Below are positions 34,152-43,057 of a stretch of 64,000 bases of DNA, in pieces (within the stretch, counting starts at the first letter, position 1; each line of letters opens with the position of its first letter). Source of the stretch: Micromonospora rubida (GTDB taxonomy: Bacteria; Actinomycetota; Actinomycetes; Mycobacteriales; Micromonosporaceae); NCBI RefSeq assembly GCF_009908295.1, contig NZ_JAAALO010000001.1, forward strand, positions 62,001-126,000. Direction: 5' to 3'. Made by a program: the position numbers and the translations under genes. The notes beneath the pieces are model-generated. The model worked only from the letters and a program-made list of their open reading frames with translations. It did not search any database and was not told the DNA's origin.

Positions 34152-35084
34152 TCAGCGGCGGCCGGTGTCCAGCCAGAGCCGGATCAGGTCGCGGCGCCGC
34201 TCCGGCTCGGGATGGTCCTCGTACGCGGTGCGCGCGTGCACCACGACACCGTTGTCGAGGAACTGCATGTCCCCGGCCCGCAGATCCATGCCGAGGAAGA
34301 ACCGAGGGTCGGCGTGCAGCCGGTCCAGGACGTCCAACGCCTCCCGTTGCCCCGGGGTCAGCGGCGGCACGTGCGCGCCCCGCTGGGCCGAGCGGATGTA
34401 GTCCGGCCCGTAGTGGGCGGCGAGGCGATCGCCGTCGCGGGCGTACACGGGCCGCTGGACGAAGCTGTCCGGCCCGTCGCCGGTGCGCCGGTCGTGCCAC
34501 CACGGCTGGTAGAGCAGCCGGGCCAGGTCGGGGCGGGTGCGCACGACCTCGTTGTGCACCGCCACCGAGCTGACGACCGTGCTGAGCCCGCCGCTGCGGG
34601 CCGGCCGGACGCAGAGCAGGGCGACGACGTCGGTCGGGTCGGCGTGGTACCCGACGCCACGACGATGCTCGTAGCTGCGGGTCGTCGGCCGGTCGGGGTC
34701 GGCCCCCCGGTCGCGGACGTGCCGCAGGAGCACGCCGTCGGGCCCCTGCGGGACGAGCCGGCCCAGGTGCGCGGCGACGCCGAGGGCGAGCAGTTCACAC
34801 CCGCGTTCGGTCAACCCGGCGACGGGCAGGCCCCGCACCATCCCGACGCCGCAGCCGCCGGTCACCTCGGCGGCCAGCCGGTCCAGCTCCGGGCCGAGGG
34901 CCGGCAGCGGGAAGTCGGCCCGGGACAACCCGTCGAGGGGTACGCCCGCGGCCCCCACCGCGGCGACGGCGGCCCGCAGCTCGGCGCGCTGGGCGTCGTC
35001 GACCGTGAACCGCCACCGCCCGCCGTCGGCGAGCTGGTCGGCCCGCCAGTCGGCCGGCCCCCGCACCTGGTCGATCACCGCCAC
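34152..35084 (-). CDS. TauD/TfdA-family Fe(II)/2-oxoglutarate-dependent oxygenase
   Basis: 310 residues from GTG 35084, which follows GGGGGAGG. The iron site is the HAD of RGVGYHADPTDVVAL with the distal His in GVVVHARTAYED; the downstream Arg in RRRDLIRLWLDT would bind 2-oxoglutarate. The clavaminate-synthase-like group uses this arrangement to hydroxylate amino acids or metabolites. The reaction is not predicted. No biosynthetic neighbours. Confidence 0.87.
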   Translation of the reverse strand: MAVIDQVRGPADWRADQLADGGRWRFTVDDAQRAELRAAVAAVGAAGVPLDGLSRADFPLPALGPELDRLAAEVTGGCGVGMVRGLPVAGLTERGCELLALGVAAHLGRLVPQGPDGVLLRHVRDRGADPDRPTTRSYEHRRGVGYHADPTDVVALLCVRPARSGGLSTVVSSVAVHNEVVRTRPDLARLLYQPWWHDRRTGDGPDSFVQRPVYARDGDRLAAHYGPDYIRSAQRGAHVPPLTPGQREALDVLDRLHADPRFFLGMDLRAGDMQFLDNGVVVHARTAYEDHPEPERRRDLIRLWLDTGRR

Positions 35085-35246
35085 GGCGCCTCCCCCGGGT
35101 CGGGCCCGGCCGGGACGGCCGGGCGTCACCTCCAGTCTGGACCGGCATGGTGTGCGGACGCGGCACGCTCTGCCAGGGGCATAAACGCCGGCCGGACCAC
35201 GCCCGCTGGTGCCCGACCGTTCGGCACCCTGCCGGCCTCTGCCCGG

Positions 35247-35684
35247 TCAGGGGCGTCGGGCGCCGCCTCGGCCGAGCACCGGGATCAGGACGGCCCCGGC
35301 CACGAGGTGCAGGGCCAGCAGCGTCGCCGTCGAAGCCGTCCCGACGCCCTCGGTCACCGGCCCGGCCAGCGAGACCAGCAGGACCGCGACCGCGACCGCC
35401 GTCCACACCCCACGCGCCCGCCGGGTCCGACGCTCCAGCAGGGCGAGCAGCGCCCAGCCGGCGAGGCCGGCCAGCAGCGTGGCGACGGCCACCGCCCCCG
35501 GAGCCAACGGCTGCGGCCCGGTGCCCGACCGGACCTCGACGTCGATACCGGCCAGCCCCGTGGCGGCGTACCAGACGGTGTGGGTGGCCGCCGTCGCGGC
35601 GAGGACGGCCAGGGCCCGGGTCCGGCGCCGGGCCGCCACGCAGGATGCGGTGGTGGCCGGCCGGCCGGTCGTGTCGGTGATCAT
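35247..35684 (-). CDS. Four-helix membrane protein (DUF6069-like)
   Basis: 145 residues from ATG 35684. Four hydrophobic segments are visible: LAVLAATAATHTVWYAATGL, GAVAVATLLAGLAGWALLAL, TAVAVAVLLVSLAG and TLLALHLVAGAVLIPVLG. The layout fits a widespread actinomycete integral membrane family of unknown function. It is divergent from the two-component system at 35885. Confidence 0.72.
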   Translation of the reverse strand: MITDTTGRPATTASCVAARRRTRALAVLAATAATHTVWYAATGLAGIDVEVRSGTGPQPLAPGAVAVATLLAGLAGWALLALLERRTRRARGVWTAVAVAVLLVSLAGPVTEGVGTASTATLLALHLVAGAVLIPVLGRGGARRP

Positions 35685-35884
35685 CGCGTTGCGCCTCCTG
35701 TGGTGGGCCGGGTGTCGGCGTGCGCCGCCCGGTGTTCTGCGTTCTCCAGCACGGTAGGCGGGGCCGCGTCCCACGCGGATCGGCTGCGGGACCGGTTCGA
35801 CGCTCCGTCCCAGGACGGGGGGACGGCCGGATCTCCGTCTCACGGCCGATGAGCCCGGCGTCGGGCCCGCCTACCATTCCGGGC

Positions 35885-36979
35885 ATGTACCGCTGGTCCC
35901 GCCCCACCGTCCTTCTGCTGGTCGACGCCGGTCTCGCCCTCGCCGCCCTCGCCGTGTCACTGCCCGTCGCCGTCGTCGTGCAGTCCGGCGGTGGCCTCGT
36001 GGCGGCGTGGGGGCTGGCCGCCGCGCAGGCGAGCTGCCTGCTGTGGATCCGCCGGCGGCCCGTGGCGGCGCTGGCGGTGGCGACGGTCGCGGGCGTCGGC
36101 CTGGAAGTCCTCTGCCCGCAGCTCGGCTGGCTGGGCCTGGTGGCCGCGCCGCTGGCCTACCTGGCGCGGCTGGGTCCGCCACGGGTGTCCCTGGCGGCGC
36201 TGGGGCTGCTGGCCGCCGGCACACCCTGGAAACTGATCGACGGCGGCGGCCGGGACCTGCTGCTGGCGCTGGCCGGCCTCGTCGCGGCCTGGGCGCTGGG
36301 CGAGGTGCAACGCGGCCACGCCGAGCGCCGCGACGCGCTGCGCCGGCAGGTCGCCGTGGCCGAACGTGCCCGGATCTCCCGCGAGCTGCACGACGTGGTG
36401 GCGCATCATGTGGCGGTCATCGCCGTGCAGGCCGCCGCCGCCGAGGACGTGCTGGAGCTGCGGCCGGACCAGGCACGCGCCGCGCTCGGGTCGATCCAGG
36501 AAGCCGCCCGCTCCGCGCTGACCGAGCTGCGCGCGATGCTCCAGGCGCTCAGCGCGTACGACGACGGGGCCGAACAGAACCGGCCACAGCCCGGCCTGGC
36601 CCAGCTCGACACCCTCGTCGAGGCGGTCCGGGCGGCCGGGGTGCAGGTCACCGTCGACCGCACCGGCGTCGGCGGCGCCCTGCCCGACGGGGTGGAGCTG
36701 TCGGCGTACCGGATCGTGCAGGAGTCGCTGACCAACGTCCTGCGGCACGGCCGGGCCCGCCGGGTCGACGTCACCATCCGCCACGACGACGGCGATCTGC
36801 GGGTGGAGGTCGTCGACGACGGCTCGGGCCCACACCGCCGGTCGACCACGGGGCTGGGCCGCGGCGTCGTCGGCATGCGCGAGCGGGCCCGGCTGCTGGG
36901 CGGCACATTGGAGGCCGGCCCGCTGCCGGCGGGCGGGTTCCGGGTCCGCGCCCAGCTCCCCGTGCGGGAGGTCCGGTGA
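35885..36979 (+). CDS. Sensor histidine kinase (NarL-type partner)
   Basis: 364 residues from ATG 35885. Several N-terminal membrane helices span about residues 8-140. The dimerisation domain of HisKA_3 type carries the phospho-acceptor H169 in ARISRELHDVVAHH, and the C-terminal HATPase domain has the N box (YRIVQESLTNVLRHG) and the G boxes (VVDDGSG, GLGRGVVGMRERA). Its gene overlaps the response regulator by GTGA, so the pair is coupled. The short extracellular loops suggest a membrane-sensed signal. Confidence 0.93.
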   Translation: MYRWSRPTVLLLVDAGLALAALAVSLPVAVVVQSGGGLVAAWGLAAAQASCLLWIRRRPVAALAVATVAGVGLEVLCPQLGWLGLVAAPLAYLARLGPPRVSLAALGLLAAGTPWKLIDGGGRDLLLALAGLVAAWALGEVQRGHAERRDALRRQVAVAERARISRELHDVVAHHVAVIAVQAAAAEDVLELRPDQARAALGSIQEAARSALTELRAMLQALSAYDDGAEQNRPQPGLAQLDTLVEAVRAAGVQVTVDRTGVGGALPDGVELSAYRIVQESLTNVLRHGRARRVDVTIRHDDGDLRVEVVDDGSGPHRRSTTGLGRGVVGMRERARLLGGTLEAGPLPAGGFRVRAQLPVREVR

Positions 36980-37641
36980 CGATCCGGGTGCTCATCGCCG
37001 ACGACCAGGACCTGATCCGCGCCGGCCTTGCCATGATCATCGAGGCGCGGCCGGACCTGACCGTGGTGGGCGAAGCCGCCGACGGCGTGGAGGCGGTCAC
37101 CCTGGCGGAGCGGCACCGCCCCGACGTGGTGCTGATGGACGTGCGGATGCCCCGCCGCGACGGCATCGAGGCCACCCGGGACCTGGTGGCGCGGGGAAAC
37201 CCCGCCCGGGTCATCATGCTCACCACCTTCGACCTGGACGAACCGGTGTTCGCCGCGCTGCGGGCCGGCGCCAGCGCCTTCCTGCTCAAGGACACCCGGC
37301 CCGCCGACCTCGCCGAGGCGGTACGGGTCGTGGCCCGCGGCGACGCCCTGCTGGCCCCGACGGTGACCCGCCGGCTGCTCGACCGGTACGTCGACCGGCT
37401 CCCCGCCGACCCGCAGGCGCCCCGGCGCCTCGCCGAGCTGACCGCCCGGGAGACGGAGGTGCTCGTGCTGGCCGCGCAGGCGCTGTCCAACGCCGAGATC
37501 GCCGCCCGGCTGTACGTCAGCACCGCCACGGTGAAGACCCACATGTCCGCCGTGCTCACCAAGCTGGGCCTGCGGGACCGCGTCCAAGCCGTGGTCCTCG
37601 CCTACGAGACCGGCCTGGTACGACCCGGACCGCCGGGCTGA
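36976..37641 (+). CDS. NarL/LuxR-family response regulator
   Basis: 221 residues from GTG 36976. The receiver has the acidic pocket ADDQ at 8-11, phospho-acceptor D55 in VVLMDVRMP and K108 in FLLKDT; the C-terminal LuxR HTH runs LTARETEVLVLAAQALSNAE then VSTATVKTHMSAVLTKLGL. It is the partner of the kinase just upstream. Target genes are unknown; the adjacent surface-protein and sortase genes are candidates by position only. Confidence 0.94.
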   Translation: MTIRVLIADDQDLIRAGLAMIIEARPDLTVVGEAADGVEAVTLAERHRPDVVLMDVRMPRRDGIEATRDLVARGNPARVIMLTTFDLDEPVFAALRAGASAFLLKDTRPADLAEAVRVVARGDALLAPTVTRRLLDRYVDRLPADPQAPRRLAELTARETEVLVLAAQALSNAEIAARLYVSTATVKTHMSAVLTKLGLRDRVQAVVLAYETGLVRPGPPG

Positions 37642-37834
37642 CGCACGCCAGCACCTCCGTTTCCGCAGCTCTCACGCCGCCCGGGTGGACACGTGACGGC
37701 AACGAAGAATTCTCGTTTTCACCCGATCGGGGGGCCAACCCTCCTAGTGTTGGGCACACCGGTGCTAGTCACGGAGTTGGCCACCCGAACGACGTCCCAC
37801 GCAGTCAGCGGACGAAAAGTGAGGGAAGACGCGA

Positions 37835-38317
37835 ATGAAGACACAGTCAATTCTCGGATCGGCGGCGCTCGGCGTGGGTCTCGGCACGCTCCTGCTCCCG
37901 GCCGCCGCGCTCGCCGACACCACGGTGTCACCGGCCACCACCCCCGTCGGCGGGACCGTGGTGCTCACCTCAACCTGCAACCCGAAGTCCGGCGACGCGC
38001 TCTTCCACGTCACCGGCCCCGACCGCGACCAGAACGTCCGATCCACCACCGCCGCCGCAGGCGGCGGACTCAGCGCCGAACTGTTCACCGCCGGATTCAC
38101 CCTCGGCACCTACACGGTCACGGCGACCTGCGGCGACGGGACCTCCTCCGGCAGCGCGACATTCACCGTCACCCCCATCGGCGGGGCCCCGGCCGGCACC
38201 GGCACCGACGCCGACAACCACGGCCTGCTGGCCGCCGGCGGCACCCTCATCGGGGCCGCGACCACCGGCGCGCTGCTCCTGGTACGCCGCCGACGCCACG
38301 CGGCCACCCACGCCTGA
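37835..38317 (+). CDS. Cell-surface protein with C-terminal anchor
   Basis: 160 residues. A signal peptide ends near ALADT; the mature part is an Ig-like beta domain (about 28-112) with a Cys pair; a Gly/Ala-rich spacer with GAPAGTGTDAD, a hydrophobic segment and a basic tail RRRRHAATHA close the protein. The tail looks like a sortase sorting signal, although a canonical LPXTG is absent. The class F sortase gene starts 88 bases downstream, which supports surface anchoring. Function unknown. Confidence 0.78.
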   Translation: MKTQSILGSAALGVGLGTLLLPAAALADTTVSPATTPVGGTVVLTSTCNPKSGDALFHVTGPDRDQNVRSTTAAAGGGLSAELFTAGFTLGTYTVTATCGDGTSSGSATFTVTPIGGAPAGTGTDADNHGLLAAGGTLIGAATTGALLLVRRRRHAATHA

Positions 38318-38404
38318 CGACCTACCTCACCACCATCCTGAGACGGGTGCCCGCGCCGGCCCACGCCGCCGCGGGCACCCCCCGCACACCCGAAGGAGAC
38401 GCAC

Positions 38405-39040
38405 ATGCCCACCGGCGACCGGGTCCCACGGACCGCCGTGGCGCTGATCGCGCTGGCCGGCGTCGCCGGAGGCGGACTACTCACCCTCGGGGCAACCCGC
38501 ACCCACCCACCACCACCCCGGGCCGCCCCGGGCACCAACACCGATCCGGCGGAAGGCAGCGGCACCGCACCCGGGACACCGCTGCCCCACGCCACACCGG
38601 CCCAGATCACCATCCCAGCGATCCACGTACACGCCGACCTGGTGCCCGTCGGCGCCAGCGCCACCGGCGAACTGGAGGTCCCACCGCCCGACCGACCCAC
38701 CGTCGCCGGCTGGTACCGCCTCGGGGTCAGCCCCGGCGAAGCCGGCAACGCCGTCATCGTCGGACACGTCGACTCCCGCGAGACCGGACCGGCGGTCTTC
38801 TACGCCCTCAGCCGGCTCCAGCCCGGCGACCGCATCCACGTCACCCGCTCCGACGCGCGGACCGCCACCTTCACCGTCGACGGCATCGGGTCGTACCCGA
38901 AGACCCGATTCCCCACCGACCTCGTCTACGGTGCGGGCACCGCACCCCGGCTGCGCCTGATCACCTGCGGCGGCCGGTTCGACGAACACACCCGCTCCTA
39001 CCTGGACAACGTCGTCGTCTTCGCCACCCTGCTCCCCTGA
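38405..39040 (+). CDS. Class F sortase
   Basis: 211 residues from ATG 38405 with GAAGGAGAC upstream. An N-terminal signal-anchor (about 10-30) is followed by a Pro-rich linker and the sortase beta-barrel. The catalytic triad is complete: H121 in VIVGHVDS, C188 in RLITCGG, and R197 in HTRSYLDN. Class F enzymes occur in actinomycetes and their substrates are mostly undefined; the upstream surface protein is the obvious candidate. Confidence 0.92.
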   Translation: MPTGDRVPRTAVALIALAGVAGGGLLTLGATRTHPPPPRAAPGTNTDPAEGSGTAPGTPLPHATPAQITIPAIHVHADLVPVGASATGELEVPPPDRPTVAGWYRLGVSPGEAGNAVIVGHVDSRETGPAVFYALSRLQPGDRIHVTRSDARTATFTVDGIGSYPKTRFPTDLVYGAGTAPRLRLITCGGRFDEHTRSYLDNVVVFATLLP

Positions 39041-39115
39041 CCGCCGCCCCCGGACCACCAACCGCCGGGAGATCGCCTACGGTTGCCGTCAGTCCCGGCA
39101 TGGCGGAGGTGAGCG

Positions 39116-40225
39116 GTGGACCAGCGACCCGCACGGGCCCGATGGCTCGGGCAACTGCCCGCCCTGCTGCGCCACCCATGGAACCGGCCGGTCGCGGACC
39201 CCACACCAACCGACACACGGTCCAACCCGGACGCCGTGGTCGACTGCGCCGTCTACGTCAACGGACGACGCCAGCCCGGGCGCCCGCACTACGCCGAGGC
39301 GCACGCGCAACGCCGCCGCGACCGGCGGTCCTTCGTCTGGCTGGGCCTACACGAACCGACACCCGCGGTGATGGCCGCCGTCGCATCGACCTTCGGCCTC
39401 GACGAGCACAGCGTCACGCAGGCCCTCACCGACGGACACCGGCCGACCCTGCAACGATACGGCGACGTGACGCTGCTGGTGCTACGCACCGCCGGCTACG
39501 TCGCACACACCGAACTGACCGACACCTCCGAAGTGATCGACACCGGCGACGTGATGGTGTTCCTCGGCGACCGGTACGTCATCACCGTCCGACACGGCGC
39601 CGCCGGAGCGCTCGCCACGGTCCGCGAAGACGTCCAACGCCGCCCGGCCGTGCTGACCCAAGGCCCCTGGGCGGTGGCGTACGCGGTGTGCGCCCGGATG
39701 GTCGAGCTGTACCTGGAGGTCGCCGGAAACGTCGAGACGGACTTGGAACGGCTGGAGGAAACGGTCTTCGCCCGCGACCGCTCCGCCGACATCCAGCAGA
39801 TCTACCAACTCAAGCGCGAAATCGTCGAATTCAAACGGGCAGTCCTGCCGCTACAGGCACCGCTACGGGCGCTGCTCGGGCAGCAACCCGACGGCCCACC
39901 CCCCGCCCTGCACAACTGGTTCGCCGACGTGGACAGCGACCTCGCCCGGGCCGTCGACCGGGTCGGCGCATACGACGACCTGCTCAACTCGATCCTCCAG
40001 TCCCGGCTGGCACAACTGGCCGTCGAACAGAACAACGACATGCGCAAGATCGCCGCCTGGGCGGCGATCGCCGCCACCCAGACCGCCGTCGCCGGCATCT
40101 ACGGCATGAACTTCACCAACATGCCCGAACTGCACTGGCGCTACGGCTACCCGGGAGCGCTCCTGGTGATGGCAACCGCCGCACTGACCCTGCACCGACT
40201 CTTCCGCCGCTCCGGCTGGCTCTGA
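39116..40225 (+). CDS. CorA-family divalent cation transporter
   Basis: 369 residues from GTG 39116 with GGAGG upstream. The large cytosolic N-terminal domain ends in long helices, and the C-terminus has two membrane helices with the pore signature YGMNF (within GIYGMNFTNMPELHW). The acidic loop after it reads MPEL, as in CorA/ZntB-like proteins. Mg or Co import is the usual role; ZntB-like Zn transport is the alternative. Confidence 0.92.
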   Translation: MDQRPARARWLGQLPALLRHPWNRPVADPTPTDTRSNPDAVVDCAVYVNGRRQPGRPHYAEAHAQRRRDRRSFVWLGLHEPTPAVMAAVASTFGLDEHSVTQALTDGHRPTLQRYGDVTLLVLRTAGYVAHTELTDTSEVIDTGDVMVFLGDRYVITVRHGAAGALATVREDVQRRPAVLTQGPWAVAYAVCARMVELYLEVAGNVETDLERLEETVFARDRSADIQQIYQLKREIVEFKRAVLPLQAPLRALLGQQPDGPPPALHNWFADVDSDLARAVDRVGAYDDLLNSILQSRLAQLAVEQNNDMRKIAAWAAIAATQTAVAGIYGMNFTNMPELHWRYGYPGALLVMATAALTLHRLFRRSGWL

Positions 40226-40351
40226 CCCGCCACCCAACCACCACATCAGGCCCGCCAGCACACCCCCTCCCACGCCGGAGGGCGGATGTCCGGTCCGGGG
40301 ATGGATGTCCGTTTGCCTGGATGGGTCGGTGGTCGGGGTCACCGTGGGTGT

Positions 40352-40377
40352 GGAATCGGTGGGGGATCGGGGGCGTT
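40352..40377 (+). promoter_or_regulatory. GGAAT-N18-GTT element, distal (SigR/SigH-like)
   Basis: GGAAT at 40352-40356 and GTTGTA from 40375 are exactly 18 bases apart, in the 368-base gap before the C39-like peptidase gene. It is 85 bases upstream of the second copy. Confidence 0.62.
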
Positions 40378-40436
40378 GTACATGGTTCACCCGGGTGAGA
40401 CCGGCCCGGGGCAGCTCCCCGGCACCGGGGCCTCGT

Positions 40437-40462
40437 GGAATGCGGGGCCGGCCGGGATGGTT
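40437..40462 (+). promoter_or_regulatory. GGAAT-N18-GTT element, proximal (SigR/SigH-like)
   Basis: GGAAT at 40437-40441 and GTTACAC from 40460 are exactly 18 bases apart, about 130 bases before ATG 40594. The -10 half GTTACAC is the same seven bases as in the two elements before the gene at 11684. Confidence 0.68.
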
Positions 40463-40593
40463 ACACCCCCCGGACGCCCGAGCAGGTCCCCCGGATCGCC
40501 GGGCTGTCCCCCTGATCTGATCCCCCCCTCGCGGCGCATGTCGTCCCCCGGCGGATGTCGCCGCGTGTCCCCCGACCAGAGGAGCACGCCATT

Positions 40594-41256
40594 ATGCGTA
40601 CCGATCTGATCCGTAAGACTGTTCTGACCGCTGCTGGGTTCGCCGCCACCGCTGGTGGTGTCGCCGTTCCCGCCATCGCCGCGCAGGCGGCTCCGGTGGA
40701 GAAGGCCGCCGTCGTTTCGGTGCGGGCCGATGGTAAGGCTGGCGGGGAGCGTCAGCTTGATGTGCGGTACGAGGCGCAGCCGAACTTCTACTTCTGTGGG
40801 CCGGCTGCCGCGCGTAATGCCCTGTCGGTGCAGGGTAAGGCCATCAGCGTCGACGCGATGGCGAAGGAGATGGGCACCACCGAGGACGGCACCGACTCGA
40901 TCAACGACATCACCCCGGTGCTGAACAAGGAGACCGGTAAGGCCGACGCGTACCGCAGTGTCGAGATCAAGAGTGGTAAGGCCGACGACGGGCAGACCGA
41001 CAAGCTGCGCGCCGACGTCGTGCGCACCGTTGACGACGGTCGCGCGGTGGTGGCCAACATCGCCGGCACCGCCACCGACGTCAACGGCGGCGTCCACTCG
41101 TTCGAGGGTGGTCACTACATCAGCGTCGTCGGTTACCGCGACAACGGCCACATCGTGAGGATCGCCGACTCGGCCAACCCCGACCAGGCCAGCTACGAGG
41201 TCACCGTCGACAGTCTTGCCGACTGGATCGCCACCCGCGGCTACGCCACCTCCTGA
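40594..41256 (+). CDS. Secreted C39-like cysteine peptidase
   Basis: 220 residues from ATG 40594, behind AGAGGAG. A Sec signal peptide ends near AAQAA. The papain-like C39 family fold is shown by the catalytic Cys in NFYFCGPAAARNAL, the His in GGHYISVVGY and Asp in IADSANPD. Codon use is unusual for the window: many T-ending codons (CGT, GGT, GTT, GCT) in the first third, as in highly expressed genes of GC-rich actinomycetes. Two tandem ECF-type promoters precede it and a strong terminator follows, so it is a single-gene unit. Confidence 0.82.
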   Translation: MRTDLIRKTVLTAAGFAATAGGVAVPAIAAQAAPVEKAAVVSVRADGKAGGERQLDVRYEAQPNFYFCGPAAARNALSVQGKAISVDAMAKEMGTTEDGTDSINDITPVLNKETGKADAYRSVEIKSGKADDGQTDKLRADVVRTVDDGRAVVANIAGTATDVNGGVHSFEGGHYISVVGYRDNGHIVRIADSANPDQASYEVTVDSLADWIATRGYATS

Positions 41257-41267
41257 CCCACCACAAC

Positions 41268-41308
41268 AACGACAGGGCCGACCCCACCACGGGGTCGGCC
41301 CTGTCGTT
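41268..41308 (+). terminator. Strong terminator of the C39-like peptidase gene
   Basis: Perfect 18-base arms AACGACAGGGCCGACCCC and GGGGTCGGCCCTGTCGTT around a five-base loop, 12 bases after the stop. No T tract. Confidence 0.85.
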
Positions 41309-41414
41309 GCGGGTCAGCCGACCATGCCCCACGGCCACCACGCGAAGCCGGGAGCCCGGGACAGAGCCAGGAACCCCCGCCCAGGCGTCCCGACCGCTGC
41401 GGCAGGATGGAGAC

Positions 41415-41834
41415 GTGGCGAAAAAACCCGCCCGGGGCGGCGCACCCCGAGACGCGAACAGACCCTGCCCGTGCGGGAACAGCCTGCCCTACCCGGAGTG
41501 CTGCGGACCGCTGCACCAAGGCAAGACCGACGCAGCCACCGCCGAAGCGCTCATGCGATCCCGGTTCAGCGCATTCGCCACCGGCCACACCGCCTACCTG
41601 CTGCGCAGCTGGCACTCCTCGACCCGACCCGAACGACTGCGCCTCGACCCCGGCCAGCGGTGGACCCGGCTGGAGATCCTCGGAGCCGAGCACGGCGGCC
41701 TGTTCGACAACGCCGGCACTGTCACGTTCCGGGCCCACTACCGCGAAGACGGACAGCCCGGGACGCTCACCGAACACAGCCGCTTCACCCGCCAGGACGG
41801 CCGCTGGGTCTACGTCGACGCGCTGCCGGACTGA
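41415..41834 (+). CDS. YchJ-like SEC-C domain protein
   Basis: 139 residues from GTG 41415. The N-terminal SEC-C zinc motif reads CPCGNSLPYPECCGP, followed by a NTF2-like domain (ALMRSRFSAFATGHTAYLLR, then SWHSSTRP). The family (UPF0225) is widespread and of unknown role. It is small, cytosolic and not linked to its neighbours. Confidence 0.9.
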   Translation: MAKKPARGGAPRDANRPCPCGNSLPYPECCGPLHQGKTDAATAEALMRSRFSAFATGHTAYLLRSWHSSTRPERLRLDPGQRWTRLEILGAEHGGLFDNAGTVTFRAHYREDGQPGTLTEHSRFTRQDGRWVYVDALPD

Positions 41835-41885
41835 CCAGACGCGGGGCGGACCGGGCCCGCTGCCCATCCACCCCGCGCCCCGGCC

Positions 41886-42938
41886 TCAGCGAGCAGAGGC
41901 CTCCCCGTCCGGCCGGGGAATGACCACCGTGGCGTCGCCCGGCAACCGATCGTGGTCGCCGCCGCGCTGCGCAAACGGCGAGGCCGGCTCCGCCCCGGCA
42001 TACGGGACCACCGGCTGGATAGGCTCGACACCCTCGCCGGCCAGCCGGGGCACCACCTGGGTCCGGTCAGGATCCTGACCGGCCACGACCACCTGCGTCC
42101 GATCGGGGTCATAGCCGGACTCCCTCGGCACCACCTGCGTCCGGTCCGCGTCATCATCGGCCGCCGCGACGACCTGCTCGGCCCCCTCGGAGTCCCCGGC
42201 AGCCGGCCCCGTCGCCGCCAACCGAGCCGCCACATCCCGCCGACCCGCCTGGTACGCCCGCGCATGCGTCGCGATCAGCCGCGACTCCCGCTCCGCCCGG
42301 CTCAGCCACGACTCCCACCGACTCTGCATCGGCCGGACCAGCCCGCCGCCCACCCCGACGACAAGAATGCCGCCGACGGTCGCCAGCACCGCGACCAACA
42401 CCGGCGTGGTCACCGCCGTCGCCACACCGATCTGGTTGAGCGCCGCGATGACACCCAACCCGAGGATGAACACCGACGCGATCGTCGCCAGCACCCGCCC
42501 GTACGACAGGCCACCCAGCGCGCTGCTGATGATGTCCTTCACCGCGTGCGCGATCGCCGCCGCTACCACCACGATCACGATCGCCACAAACGCCCGCGGC
42601 AGCCACGCGATCACCCCGGCGATCAGGTCCGAGATCGGGTTCGGACCCCAGATACCGAAAGCGAGCTGCAACGTCACCAACAGCACCCCGTAATAGGCGA
42701 GCTTCGCCACGATGTCACTCGCGTCGAACCTGGACCGGGCCAACGCGGCCTTGACCCCGCCCCGCTCGACCGCCCGGTCGAAGCCGACCCGTTCCAACAC
42801 CTTGTCCACGACCTTCAGCACGGCCTTCGCGACCAGCCAACCAGCCACCAGGATCGCCACAAAACCAAGAGCCTTGGGCAGGAACAGCAGCACCGCGCGC
42901 AGGGCATCCCCCACCGCGTCACCGAAGTTGTCTCTCAT
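41886..42938 (-). CDS. Mechanosensitive-channel-like membrane protein with Thr repeats
   Basis: 350 residues from ATG 42938. Residues 12-200 hold about five membrane helices with the conserved Gly/Ala-rich TM-helix repeat seen in small MscS-type channels (ALGFVAILVAGWLVAKAV). The cytosolic tail (about 205-350) is unusual: it repeats DRTQVV at 265-270, 279-284 and 291-296 and ends with DATVVIPR at 335-342. The spacing and identity suggest phospho-threonine sites. A Ser/Thr kinase is encoded two genes upstream on the same strand. Confidence 0.78.
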   Translation of the reverse strand: MRDNFGDAVGDALRAVLLFLPKALGFVAILVAGWLVAKAVLKVVDKVLERVGFDRAVERGGVKAALARSRFDASDIVAKLAYYGVLLVTLQLAFGIWGPNPISDLIAGVIAWLPRAFVAIVIVVVAAAIAHAVKDIISSALGGLSYGRVLATIASVFILGLGVIAALNQIGVATAVTTPVLVAVLATVGGILVVGVGGGLVRPMQSRWESWLSRAERESRLIATHARAYQAGRRDVAARLAATGPAAGDSEGAEQVVAAADDDADRTQVVPRESGYDPDRTQVVVAGQDPDRTQVVPRLAGEGVEPIQPVVPYAGAEPASPFAQRGGDHDRLPGDATVVIPRPDGEASAR

Positions 42939-43057
42939 CGAAGGGTCCTTCACACCAGAGGTCGCAACAGATCCGCCCGCTCTACCCCGACCGCCCAACG
43001 CGCAAACGCCACCACACCCCGCAGCGGACCACCGGCGGCGCCCGCAGACATCCGCCG

